Source: Mytilus trossulus
Lineage: Eukaryota; Mollusca; Bivalvia; Mytilida; Mytilidae
Reading direction: 5' to 3'
Assembly: GCF_036588685.1 (NCBI RefSeq)
Contig: NC_086374.1
Coordinates: forward strand, 36,386,886 to 36,450,885
DNA length: 64,000 nucleotides
Part shown: in pieces, positions 24,435-37,800 of the stretch
How positions within the stretch are numbered: position 1 is the first letter of the stretch
How the letters are laid out: every line of letters starts with the position of its first letter
Notes under the pieces: model-generated
The model's input: only the letters and a program-made list of their open reading frames with translations
Database searches by the model: none
Told to the model about the DNA's origin: nothing
Program-made: the position numbers and the translations under genes

Positions 24435-25440
24435 GTGAAGACAATATTTATTACGCATTATAACAAAATAAGATGTGAAAAAGAGATCAAACTATCAGGC
24501 ACCACCATTGACTTTAAACCAAATTTTACCACACATATATCAAACATCTGCAAAAAAGCATCCACACAACTAAATGTCTTAAAAAGACTTGGCAAATACT
24601 TGAAAAACTTGAAAAACTAACAATATATCACTTTCTCATTATGTTAAACTTTAATGTCTGCTCATTGTCATGGCAATTTTGCAGCGAGGCCAACACTACA
24701 AAAATTGAAAAATACAAGAAAGAGCACTGAGGCGCTTCATTTACCAGGATTACAATAGCACATATGAAGACTTACTTCTAAAATCAAAACTGCCATCACT
24801 TAAAGTAAGACGCCTAAGAACCATGGCAATAGAGGTCTTTAGAACAGTCAATTATGAATTCCAGTATATCTCCATGATCTTATAACTATTAAAGAAACAA
24901 ATTATTCTTTCAGATACCAAAATTTAGCTGAAATACCTGCCGTAAGAACAACAAGGTATAACTTGAAATCTTTCAGATATTCTTCTGCCAAACTATGTAA
25001 TGAGTTGCCAAACCACTTTAGAACTAAAACATCTTTAACCCAATTCAAGAGTCTAATAAACTCATGGAATGGGCGGCAACTCATGCCATTGCAAGGCATG
25101 CGCTTAGTTTTTATTTTATATGTTTTATGTTACAGCTATAAACATAATAGTGCTGCTTTTTGTGATTGTTTGCTTATCTCTTTTTATAATTTGTGATTGC
25201 TGTGCTTTAATATTTATGTTGCTTTTAGCTTAGTGCACATGCATGTGTTTGATATGCAGTACTTAAATTAGTTTAGCTTAAACGTGCATGAAATGTATGT
25301 TCTATGTCTTTTAAATTTTAATATTAGTATTGTGTATGATTATTATGTAAATGTATGTAGTTGTCGGTTTTAAAAGCTGAGAGAGCTGATGTTATTTGTT
25401 ATGAACCATGCCGACTGTAAATAAAGTTTGGAATTGAATT
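24435..25440 (+). mobile_element. LINE relic, 3' end of a reverse-transcriptase ORF
   Basis: The peptides SGTTIDFKPNFTTHISNICK, KKASTQLNVLKRLGKYLK and, in another frame, SFRYSSAKLCNELPNHFRTK are typical of the C-terminal end of Jockey/CR1-like LINE ORF2 in molluscs. Frameshifts and stops break it. The tail has AATAAAGTTTGGAATTGAAT with TTGAA repeats, a usual 3' end for this kind of LINE. Confidence 0.7.
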
Positions 25441-25820
25441 GAATTGAATAATTTATATATCATGATAACTTCTCTTACGTGTTAAATGGATAACATTTAG
25501 GGGACGACTCATTGATATTCGGGTCGAGTGGCACAGGAGAATTTGTTATGGATTGTCTTTTAATTTTCATCTGGTGCTATGCACGTATATTGGTTTTAAA
25601 AGCTGAGAGAGCTGATGTTATTTGTTATGAACCATGCCGACTGTAAATAAAGTTTTGAATTGAATTGAATAATTTATATATCATGATAACTTCTCTTACG
25701 TGTTAAATGGATAACATTTAGGGGACGACTCATTGATATTCGGGTCGAGTGGCACAGGAGAATTTGTTATGGATTGTCTTTTAATTTTCATCTGGTGCTA
25801 TGCACGTATATTGGTTTGCT
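25366..25820 (+). repeat. 226-bp tandem duplication including the LINE tail
   Basis: GGTTTTAAAAGCTGAGAGAG at 25366 recurs at 25592. The unit includes the LINE 3' end and about 150 bp of flank (GGGGACGACTCATTGATATTC), so it duplicated after the insertion. Confidence 0.9.
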
Positions 25821-28674
25821 GCATGAATTTTTTTTTCACTTGTGTACACACACGTACACACTTGTTTCCGAATTCTGTGATGCTAAAAAAAATATTCCTT
25901 TTAGTCTTTTTCAATGTTATTTGTTTTCAGGTCAATTGAACAAGGCTCAGAACATTTTTCAAAATCATTCCGCAAAAATCAAATGATAGTCATAACTTTT
26001 TTCAAAGGATCAATATATGAGTCCACCACGATCGTATTTAAATGTACAGGCTCTATAAATAAAAGCACCGTAAAAAATGGGATGCGATATCTCTTATTCT
26101 TATTAGAACACTACAGATACAGCGCTAGAAAAACTCTATAAGAAAATCTTTGTATCTATGTTCGAATTCACTGAAAGTTTAATTAATTTGAGGTAGAGAA
26201 ATACCAGTTATAATACACAAATAACGTTCATTGAACTATAAAACGCGACAAAAACTTAAACATATTGAATAAATTGTAAAATATGCACAATGTAAGAAGG
26301 GGCAGACAGAATATCACCATCCCAAAGGTGAAAGTTGGCATGGAAAACGACTATTTTTCATTGTTGTCGTAAACTCTTTTATATAGGATATAGTAAAGCA
26401 GTTACTCGTATTCAAATCTAGAAAAAGACAAAAAATGCTTTCAGGATTAGATTCATTTCAAATAATCACTTCATTAAATTTACTCAGTTTGAAATTATAC
26501 ACTTCTTGATTTTTTAAAGTAAAAATATCATCAAGGTGAGGGTTTTTAAATTTATTTTTAATCGCAATTTAGACGGATCTTTAAGTTTTACCTTAACCTT
26601 CAAACGAAAATTTAAATAACTCATTCTTGTTTTCAAGTTTTACAACACAATTGCATTTATTTGCACTTTAACAGATTCTAATCATAACCAAAAATTGAGA
26701 TAAAAAACAATGATTAAATAAAATTAAAAATTACCAAATAGAAAGATAAAAGAGGTATACATTCTGTAATGATGTTTTAAATCTTTTTGAATAACAACAG
26801 GATTAATACATTCATCCATCTTTATCTATGTCCACCTCGGAGAACCCCCTACTTCACTATGAAACGTAATGTTATTTGCTCCAGGTAAAATAAGTATTAC
26901 ATCGTGAGGATCAGGTATATTTGCAATTTTATGTCGGAAGGTAAGTGTTTGGTATACTAATTTATATGTGTTCTCTTGTTAGACATGTCTCTATCGTTGT
27001 ACTGTTCATCTATATACATTGTATGTCAGTTTTCTACTGTTTAATACCTACAATGCTGACCCCCAGATATTTGTTGGTTTTATTTTTGTATAAGTTTGGA
27101 ATGCTAGCTGTCTCATTGTCATGTGTCTAACGTTTCTGCTGTATATCAATCCAAGATAAATGACTGCATGACAATAAGTAAAGTCATTTCAAAGTCATGT
27201 ACACTTCTAAATACGAACAATTTAAAAAAAAAAATATATAAATCAATCGCTCATTATCATGGTGTTATATCAGTTGGATAAGAATGAAACAAGTATACAA
27301 GTACAAACAACTAAACGACACAGTAGGGGGGATATAAATGTAGCATTGGAATTTCCAAAAATCATAACACAACAACATAATATGGATTTTCAAACTAAAC
27401 AGACGGCGAGGTAGCTTTAGAACATATCGTGTCCTTCGTTAACCGATCGAGTTCAACATCATGGATTTGTTATGTCCTACTGGACTTACTTTACATAATG
27501 TCTCTTAAATTATTCATTTGAGTAAATAAACAATTATAACTTACTGAAATGTGAATTACAAGTTTCGCAAACAAATTCAATAGTATTGTCGTGATAAATA
27601 TTCGGACGAATCCAAACATTCAATATAAAACTCAATGCCAGTACACATCTGAACCTATACAATTTTATATATCGCCAATTGACGGTTTTTATCGTCACAT
27701 ACAATTCAATTCGTTAATCGATAGACATACTGACTATGCCGTATGGGTTTTAATCATTGTTGAAGGCCGAATGGTGACCAATAGTTAAGAGTTTCTGTGT
27801 TATTGGTTTCTCGTGGAGCCTTTCTCATTGGCAACCATACCTCATCTTAATTCTTATTTATATATAATAGTAATATAAATTATAAATGACTATGTACAGG
27901 TGTTCACGTACCTATATTTCATTTTTCTATTTTCATTTATAATAAAATTGAGAATGGAAATAATTGTTTACTTATTATTTTCGTCATTTTTATCTGGGGG
28001 TTATGTTTCTTTGTGTATTGTTTGTTCTTTTTAAATGGTATCGTGTAGCCCCCACGTAAACTTGTCGTTGGATCGGATAAAAACAAATTAAAAACCAAGA
28101 CTGAAATAAAACTGCTCAGCAAAGAACGGGTGTTATTCTTTCATATTCCATACATTGATTAGCGGTAGCAATTTTGATTATTATTTCTCAGACTTGCTGC
28201 CGATTTTGAGCATCTTTTATTACAATGATGAAATATAAATTGCATATCTATACGTCAAGTGTAAAGTTTAGCTAGCTATAAGACCAGATTTTAACATTAG
28301 AAAATGCCTGTACCAAGTCAGGAATGTGACCGTTGTTAATATTTATTTGAAGTGATTGGTGTTTTTATCTGATTTTGCCATTTGATAGCAGACTTTCCAT
28401 TTTGAATTTCCTTGGAGTTCGGTAATTTTGTTATATTGCTACTTTTTAAATGAAGTTCAACATGTTGTGACATTAAAACAAACACACAATGAACAAACCC
28501 GACATAAATTTAACTGGTTTGAATCATGCACAATAAATTAAAATGATATGTTTTTATTGTCAGGTATTCAAACTGTTCGTTTTTAAACAGGATGTAAACA
28601 TTTATAGTTAATTTTATATGTGTAAGTCGAAATTCCTTGTAACCTTTTTGCAAAATAAGATAAATTATCGGCAA

Positions 28675-28683
28675 TATATAAAG
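28675..28683 (+). promoter_or_regulatory. candidate TATA box of the SLC28 gene
   Basis: TATATAAAG lies 60 bp upstream of the start codon, a workable distance for a short 5' UTR. The ATG is also directly preceded by TTCTATTTTGTCAG, which looks like a splice acceptor. A separate non-coding first exon with a promoter further upstream is therefore equally possible. Confidence 0.3.
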
Positions 28684-28743
28684 TATGCACTCTTATCTTA
28701 GGGTCTGTGTTGAAACGGCAAAACTCAAGTTCTATTTTGTCAG

Positions 28744-28860
28744 ATGGCTGTTGAGCTAAAATCGATCAAAGCGAGTTCTATCAACTCTAATGGGTCAGAA
28801 TTCGACCGGATTCCAGTTGACAAACTATCATACCAAAATGAGGCATTTCAGACTGACAGG
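28744..28860 (+). CDS. SLC28: SLC28 exon 1 (cytoplasmic N-terminus)
   Basis: 39 codons starting [12 protein letters not shown] and ending AFQTDR, donor GTAACT, phase 0. Polar, without a membrane segment, as expected for the cytoplasmic N-terminus. It is not conserved enough to prove by homology; it is supported by ATG, donor, phase and the final protein length. Confidence 0.75.
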
Positions 28861-31800
28861 GTAACTATTATATACAAACCATTAACGGCGATAACATAAT
28901 AATGATGAGGGTAAGATTCCGGTAAATAGTATAATAAAATGAAAACAAATGATAACAGGGTAGAGTTCTGTTTCTACAATATACTGTTATCATTTTCTTG
29001 TAAATATAACAAACAAACAAAGAATGAAATCAGCAGACAATAGCTTGATGTTCGAATTAGCCAATGCTCCGTGTTGAAAGCCGTTCCTTTACCTATAATT
29101 GTTTGATTTTATAATTTTTTTAATAGATGGAGAGTTGTCTCATTGGCATACATACCACATCTTCCTATATCTATATAGGAGATTTGTTTAAGATTGGTTT
29201 TAAATGTTACTATACTATACAACTAAAACTTCAATCGCTGTATTTGTCAAATGAGAACATAACAAAACTCTGTAAATGTGATAAGTTATGAATGGTAAAT
29301 TGTTATTATCTCAATGTCCAGTGGCAAATATTTCAGGCATGTTCAGGACGAAAATGTGAAGTTAAGGAAAAAATTACAAAAAAGAATAGAATATAATGTA
29401 GAAAAGATGAAAACACTTGTAAAATGTGGTTATTGTTGCAAATTTTAAGCGTTTTAAACAAATCTCTATCACTTCATGACACTTCTTGAGTCTTGCAATT
29501 AAAGTAGTTTGATCAAAAGTACAAATTACTTTTTTTATATTTTCCAGAATGATGCTGAAAGTTCTATTACAAATGACAAAGTTCATATGGAGATTGAAAT
29601 GTCACATGACAGTAATTCTGAGTGTTGTTCTAGACAAACTTTACTGATACAATCGGCGGTTTACACCTGTCTGAGAAAAAACAAAACAATTATAAAACTT
29701 GTCTTCAAATCAGTATTACTTCTGGCATATCTATCGTATGTAGCATATGCTATGTACTACAGATTTGGCGGAGAACCGGAGTGGAGACTTCTTATTTGTT
29801 CTGTTTTCGGTCTGATGATGATAATTGGATTTTGGTTTTCCAATCATTTTAAAAGCAATATAAAAAATTGGAAACGTGATAGACTTGCACCTTGCTGTAG
29901 CAGCTCTAGTACAAAAAGAGTAATGTTCCATCTTAAGTGGTATGTGGAGTTCAAATGCATTTTTTTTTATTACAAAACCCATTAGTGCTTTACATGTATA
30001 TACTAATGCCTCGTTCACACGTACGTTTAATTCGAATTGAATTCGAATCGAATGCGAATCAAATTCGCTAATCGCGTTCACACACTCTTCTTTTTTGATT
30101 CGAATTGATTCGAATTGGCTAATTCGAATTATCAAATTCGCATTAGAAATACGTTTTTCTTAATTCGAATTTAAAAAAGCTAACGTCCTTAGAACAGTAT
30201 TTAGCGAATTTGACGCGCATTGCAATTCGAATTCGAATTGACGTTAGGACGAAAAACATTTTGAATGTGAATTAAACTAATTCGAATTAGTCAATGCGAA
30301 TCGAATTCGAATTACGTGTGAACTCAGCATTATACCTCTGTATCCTATCTGCTATTTCTGATTATTGAATTGGTTTTGAGACGTCACTTGCTGACTATAT
30401 AAAACAGAAGAGAATGGTATGATTGCCTATGAGATAACTTATCTAATACACGATGTGTACAAGAGTTATGATTTTTCTTGACAACGATATTATTCGACAT
30501 CTGCTAATTGGTCAAAATCGTATAAAGTATTCTCATGTTTTTTTCAGATTCATGTAGGATATACATTTTACACAGTCCATATTTGGCTGTGTGTCTTTGG
30601 TAATTTGTTCAAATTCAGAAATATTCTATTATTAAAAGTAGTCGCACATCTTGTGTCCGTAGAAACGGCCTGTCATGAAAAAGTCTACATATTTACCAAC
30701 TAGTAAGTGTCTGACATGATTCCCTCCCCCCATACACACACACAAAGTTTCACTATAGATAAACAGTTACATTACACAAGAAAACAAGACAACAGGCGAA
30801 ACAAAAGATTTCAAAGTTATTTCAGGGTCACCAATTTTGAAAAAGCCTGTACGACAATATTTAAGCTCTGTTTTAATGTACAAACAACCCATGCCTGACT
30901 TGTGACGCTTTTTTCATACGTTGCAATGTAGAGGTAATTTTTTGTAATGCATTATTCAGATTCTACACCCTTTTTTATATTTTCAGGATGTTAAAAGTAG
31001 CTGTGTTTATTTTTATTGTGGTTTATGTTATCATTAACATTGCTATCGATCATCCTGAAAACCTGATTGCGGCTGCTGGGGTAGCCCTTTACATAATAAT
31101 CTTCTATGTGACATCTGTAAACCCTGCACAGGTAAATAAAGTGCCAAAATATTACCTCCCCTGTAAACACAGACAACCTGATTGCGGCTGCTGGGGTAGC
31201 CCTTTATATAATAATCTTCTATGTGACATCAGTAAACCCTGCACAGGTAAATAGAGTGCCAAAATATTACCTCCCCTGTTAACACAGACAATCTAATTGC
31301 GGCTACTGGAGTAGCTCTTTACATAATAATCTTCTATGTGACATCAGTAAACCCTGCGCAGGTAAATATACTGCCAAAATATTACCTCCCCTGAAAACAC
31401 AGACAACCTGATTGCGGCTACTGGGGTAGCTCTTTATATAATAATCTTCTATGTGACATCAGTAAACCCTGCGCAGGTAAATATAGTGCCAAAATATTAC
31501 CTCCCCTGAAAACACAGACAACCTGATTGCGGCTACTGGGGTAGCTCTTTATATAATAATCTTCTATGTGACATCAGTAAACCCTGCGCAGGTAAATATA
31601 ATGCCAAAATATTACCTCCCCTGTAAACACAGACAATATGATTGCGGCTGCTGGGGTAGCCCTTTACATAATATTCTTCTATGTGACATCAGTAAACCAT
31701 GCACAGGTAAATATAGTGCAAAAATATTACCTCCCCTGTTAACACAGACAACCTGATTGCGGCTGCTTGGGTTAGTCCAGTCGATTTGTGCAGATTTTTG

Positions 31801-34800
31801 ACAAAATTGCTCAGATTGTGGTAAAAGCATGAAATTTGGAATAGTGGTAGTATATGTCATGGACAACATTTTAAGCTATGGACCCACACTGAAAGTCAAA
31901 ATTTGCGGAAGAGGAGGCCATTTTAAAATGGCGGCCGTTTGATCTCTATAGATTAATAAAAAAAATTATAAAAAAAATATTAGAGAAGATATTGACATGA
32001 AACCTGGGTAATATAATAACTACGGAAGCCGATAAGGGCCATTCAAAAAAAAAAATTTATGTCGTAATTACGACATAGCATGTCGTAATTTCGACATAAC
32101 AAGTCGTTACAACGACATCACTATGTCGTAATTTCGACATAACATGTCGTTATAACGACATCGCTATGTCGTAATTTCGACATATCATGTCGTAATAACG
32201 TTATAACGACATCGCTATATATAAAAGAATATGTATTATGATTGCCAAGAGACTAAATGACACAGATATTAACAACTATACGTCATCATAATGCCCCCAA
32301 TAATTAGAAAAGCCCCCGCATAGTCAGCTATAAAAGAGGGAGGGAAGATACCAGAGGGAGAGTCCCCGAAATGCTGTGTTGCAGACAGTGTTAATATTCA
32401 ATTATTAGCTCCCTTGGTAAAACTCCAAATTTCATATTTAATGCATTTTATTGTTAAATAATTTACATGAAGCTTAATAAATATATATTTGTTAATTGCA
32501 TAGCTTTTGCTATTTGAATTCATTGGTTAAAGATATTTATTGATATTGTATAGTTTAATATTTGCATCGTCGCAAAATCTGTGGATACCTTCTTAGAATA
32601 CCTTCATTGAGAAACTTATATATTCTATAAAAACCAAGTGAGGATACTAAATTAACCTTTAACAAATGGCTGTACAGACAGATCAGGAAGATAATACTAT
32701 GTGAAAATGCGAGCCCAACTTGCCAGCTAAGCATCCCATCTCCCTCAAAATAAGCGCATACTACATGGCTTCTTGTAATAAGGATGAATTAAAGTATCAA
32801 TTGCTCTAATGCTACTTTCAAACGTTGGGCACGATATTCCTACAACACGTTACACTCGAAATGCGACATCGAAGAGTGTCTTTGACTTCGATTAATTTGT
32901 AAGTTTTATTCGGTTTTTTATATTGTTGGTTGATTCTGGTTCTGTTCGTTTTATGATGTCATTTTATCAAAAAATTATCTCGAGTTGTGGAAATCGATAT
33001 AATAATGTTTACCCCTTAAGTTATTTCAACTTAAAATGCAGTACTGTCGCAAATAATGTAGGAAGAAAAGATGGGACGGAAGTACATGTATACGGTTTTC
33101 ATATTTTTTTTTATCATAGGATGTTTAACTTTCAAGTTGCATATCATCTGTCATTGTAAAATTTCTATATCTTAATTCATCCCCAATACAAATATATCTG
33201 ACACTCTGCAAGTAAATCGAACATTTTACCCTTGGTTAAATTTGAATAGAATTGTATTTTCCCTGACACATAAGTTGTCGAAATACACCCCTTCAATTAC
33301 TTGAACCTTGGTTTGAGAATTATTTCCCAAGTCATCTTCAGATATATTCATTTTAAAATATAGTAATATACTCCTGGGTCGTCCGCGAAAACAGCAAACA
33401 AAAATATAATCCCTTTTTTTTTAATTCGATGAAACGGTTTTCGTTGCTGTTTGGGATTCGTCTTTCAATTACCTCCATTTCATGCACAAGTTTATATTGA
33501 CGAAAAGTTCCGGCTTCGCTAGTACAGGAATTACTTTCATCACGAAATAGCAGGACAAATCGCGAAGTAAAACATTCCGTGAACTGGTATTAAGTGTTTT
33601 GAAATTGGTGATTGCACCTAACTGAAGTGACGACTTTAAATGATCTATTTCGGAGTACTCCCGTAACATAAATTTCGATTTATTTTACAAAATGGGATTT
33701 CCCCCCCATTTCCAAATTCTTTTAAATAAATCGTTAAAAGCTATATAATTAATAAAAATTGCAAAATTTAACCTGTGTCGAACCTATTTCCCCGGGCGGA
33801 GTCTTTAGCAACATGCACTATTTTTTTTCCGGCAGCAATTATTAACATCTTTCTCCAAATTTCATAACACGATTTGTTTTAATTATCATAAACATTTAAT
33901 TGAGACTTTAGCACATTTAACGTCGGAAATGAGCGTCTTTAGGATTTTAGACGTTTTCAGACATTTGGAAAAATTGGATACCGTTTTGTAATGTATGGAA
34001 GCATTTTATTCCTTTAAGACCCAAATATGTATTTAAGGTGGTATGGGTGTCTTTCGCCATCTTGGATTGTAAAAAACAGAGAATCTAAGGTCCATATTTT
34101 CTATCAAATTAGCAAAATTTGATGCAAGAATGCAGATATTTCATGTGTTTTTACATTTAAAAGATCCAATTTATAAGAATATAACTTATAAATATAAATA
34201 TATGTACAAGTGTAGATTATTTTTTGGTTGTTTTTAAATATTTTGAAATTGTCATTTTAAGGGGAGGTAACTCTAAAACAGTGCATTTTCTGTTGGATTG
34301 TTCATGGAATTTTTCTACTTTGTATTTTAGCCGGAAAAAACGCACGGTGACCCTATCTTTTCTTTTGATATTATCAAAGCATTGTTTGAAAGCTATATTT
34401 TCCTAATTTATTTTACAATTCTATCATTTCGTTTAGTTTCTATTCACAAAATAGTGTTTTTTCCTGTATTATCCATACAAAATTTGTCATTTTGTCACGA
34501 CCCGTAGCTTGAAAAAATGCACGGTGACCTATCATTTTAATAATATTTTTTAACATGTATCAATAGATACTACGTTTTGGCAAAGTATGAACAAAGTCTA
34601 TCATTTTTATTTTAGACTCCCATACCACCTTAATAAGGAAAGAATCTTGGCATTTTTTACTCTTCGTATATTTATTTTTTGTTTTGATCAATTATAAAAA
34701 AATATACGCCTTAACTGCTTACAAAAATGAAATATCAACTTGGACAAAATGGCTACCGTTTGAAAAACGACTGTGTAAAGAAGATTTTATTGAATCAGCA

Positions 34801-37800
34801 ATATTTGAACTCACATGAGGCAAATATTTGTACTTTTGTTAGATATAATTATTGTCTTACTATTTTTATTCATTTTCTACTATAATATGCAGTCGAGTCA
34901 AATGAAATTTGGTAAAATAACGGCTTCAACGCCACAAAGAACCGACACATGTCGTTGTTCCTGTCAAGAATCAAGAAGATCAGAGAATAAGAAATAGGAT
35001 CACTATACATAAGAGTTAAAACAGTTTTTCATAAATGTAACGTTGGATGGGGACATCCGTTTTTTTTCACATAGCTTTCTTTTTTTTAATCCTCAAACAT
35101 ACTAGATATTACTTAGGAGATGATCAATAGCTGTAAAAACATTATTCGAAACATATATTGAATTTGTTTTAATATTGGTTCGTGTTTTCTAACATTTTTA
35201 TTTTGTTTTGCGGATGAAATTTCGAAGATTCCGTTTTAAATCCTAGGGGTTGTAGGAACATCGCGCGTGCCCAACGTTTGAAAGTAGAAATAGAGCTATC
35301 AATACTTCAATACACCCTTATACCAAGAAGCCATGTAGTTTGCGCTTATTTAAAGGGAGATGGAAAGCTTGGCTTGACTTGATTGCACAATTTCAGTCTT
35401 CTATTAATTCCACATAATATTCTTCCAATATGTGTGACTGCATAGCTTTTCTACGACCGGTAACTTGTTAATCTAAACGATTTTGTCTGACTGTACAGCT
35501 ATAGCACTACAGGTCTTGTTAATCTTAATTGGTATCTATAACATATATAAGTTTCTCACTGAAGGTATCCAAAGAAGGTAACCAAAGATTTTGCGACGAT
35601 GCAAATATTAAACTTTACAATATAAATAAATATCTTTAACCAATGAATTCAAATAACAAAAGCTATGCAATTAACAAATGTATACTTATTAAGCTTCATG
35701 TAAATTATTTAACAATAAAATACATTAAATATGAAATTTGGAGTTTTACCAAGGGAGCTAATAATTGAATAATAACACTGTCTGCCACACAGCATTTCGG
35801 GGACTCTCCCTCTGGTAGCTTTCTTCCCTCTTTTATAGCTGAACATGCGGGGGCTTTTATAATTATCGGGGACATTATGATGACGTATAATTGTTAATTT
35901 CTTTGTCATTTAGTCTCTTGGCAATCATAATACATATTCTTTTAAATATAGCGATGTCGTTATTACGACATAGATATGTTGTTAAAACGACATAGTGATG
36001 TCGTTATTACGACATGATATGTCGAAATTACGACATAACGATGTCGTTATAACGACATGTTATGTCGAAATTACGACATAGCGATGTCGTAATAACGACA
36101 TGTTATGTCGAAATTACGACATGCTATGTCGTAATAACGACATAAAATATTTTTTTTGAATGGCCCTTATCGGCTTCCGTAAATAACAGTGCTGATTCCA
36201 ATTGTCTTGTTGAACAAAGTTTTTGGAAATATTACCCATATTGAATGGCGGCCATCTTGAAAATTTTTTGTTTTTTAATCCAAAAAAGGTCATTATTCGA
36301 TGAAAATTTAAAAAAAAAAACCCAATGTCGAAGATATACAAATGTATTTGTTTGAGCTATATAAACAGGACGAAAAGCGAGCCTATGAACACCCCCCCCC
36401 CCCCCCCCCTCCCCGCGTTTGTCTTCTGTTTCGTAGAGGGTACAAATTACTTTATATTTTCCGACAATGTACATGTCTCTAATGTTCAAAAGTAATCGAC
36501 ATAGTTAAAACGCGACCACGAAGAAGATCATCAAATGAACTATTACTCTAAAAGCAATATTCCTGCCACCGCTTGTTCAACATAGTATAACAGGAGGATT
36601 TTATTTTACAAGTATAAATAAAGCAAGAAAATATTTGTATACCTGTCATTTATAATACTTGGCTGATTACAGGATAATTCGTTTTGTTGATATTGTTCAT
36701 TTGAAACAACGTCCAAAAACCTTGATTGCAGACATAATGAATTTCATATCATACAAGTAAATAATGTTATAGGAAGACCAACTGCTCAAATGTTCTCAAT
36801 TATATTTAACAAAAAAGAAATGTACATGATTTGTCAAACCTCACTCTGTCTATCATGTTCTATCACATTGTCCTTCACATTTACATACGTAATACTGCCT
36901 TTACACATTTGCATTTCCTTAGTAACCGTGTTCACTTTGACTTATCAGTTAAGCGCTTGTTGCAGGAAGTTATTATAAAGTCATTTGGTATATTCATCCC
37001 AGATGACAAGGACTGTCATCTGAGGACTTCATATGTATTTATTTTTTGGTAGCCATTTAGAATGATGGCCATTTTGAAAACATGAATTTCCAATATGACA
37101 TTATTCGCTAATCTTATTTATTCACTGTTTGCATTCACACTTTTTTTTTACTAATATGCATTAAATATTTATAAAATGGTCACATAAGGCATGCACATGT
37201 TTACAAAATAAAGATATCAGTATAAGAATTTCTAACTGTTACTTACACGTTTGCCTAAGTAACTTTGTAAAACAGATATTAAGAAAATAAAATAAGTTAT
37301 GAATGAACGTTGTTGTTGGAAAATATCAAAATTGTATATTTTCAAAACACTGGAGCTAGATATCAGAAGAAAATAATGAGCGTTTAGACTAGAAGGAATG
37401 TGTGAAACGGCAAGAGAGGACATGTGAGGGTTTGCATGCAATGGCAGGCAGATCCAAACAGAACAGACATGGACTTTTGAGCTGGCAATCACTCTTTTTG
37501 TTGCAGGCATACAACAATGTTGGGTCTTGAATTTGTTTTTCTTCCGCTCGATTTGAAACAGTTGAATGAGGTTTATGGAACTGCAGAAGCACTCCAGACG
37601 GCACAATTCCTGTCAAACAAATTTTCAGATCTCAAAATATTTCATCAGTAAAAGGGAAAACATACTTCTGATGTTGAAGATAAATTTCCAGTTGAAAGAA
37701 AACAAGAAGTAACTAGACACTGTTAAGTGATACTGAATCAACACAAACAATGACTGCAATGTATTTTTTCTGTGGTGATGTATCTGAAGATCTCCATGAT

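Larger units (their letters stand above)
21027..28743. other. intergenic region between divergent ZU5-UPA and SLC28 genes
   Basis: The two genes point away from each other across 7.7 kb. It holds a SINE (23322-23691), a LINE relic with a duplicated tail (24435-25810) and scattered dispersed repeats. I found no other exon that I can support. Both promoters should lie here, but only the SLC28 TATA candidate is visible. Confidence 0.6.
32021..36181. mobile_element. 4.2-kb foldback element nested in the 8.2-kb transposon
   Basis: Termini TACGGAAGCCGATAAGGGCC and its inverse are flanked by the 6-bp direct repeat AATAAC (32015-32020 and 36182-36187). The inverted arms are about 0.8-0.9 kb (to about 32850, and from about 35260), shown by matching blocks such as AACGTTGGGCACG, ATAAGCGCA, CATGTAAATTATTTAACAAT and GTCCCCGAAATGCTGTG. 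Each arm has an array of short palindromes of the type ATGTCGTAATTTCGACAT. The 2.4-kb centre has no transposase-like frame, so it is non-autonomous. Confidence 0.85.

Noticed and set aside
29731..30135. A 134-codon minus-strand frame
   Set aside because: It is the antisense of SLC28 exon 2 plus the AATTCGAATT element.
30988..31756. Short open frames ending in 'KPCTGK' within 31.0-31.8 kb as separate genes
   Set aside because: They are out-of-frame or partial reads of the tandem copies of SLC28 exon 3.
32060..36142. A CRISPR-like array of palindromic repeats
   Set aside because: There are no unique spacers. The dyads are contiguous, mirrored in the two arms of a foldback element, and the genome is eukaryotic.
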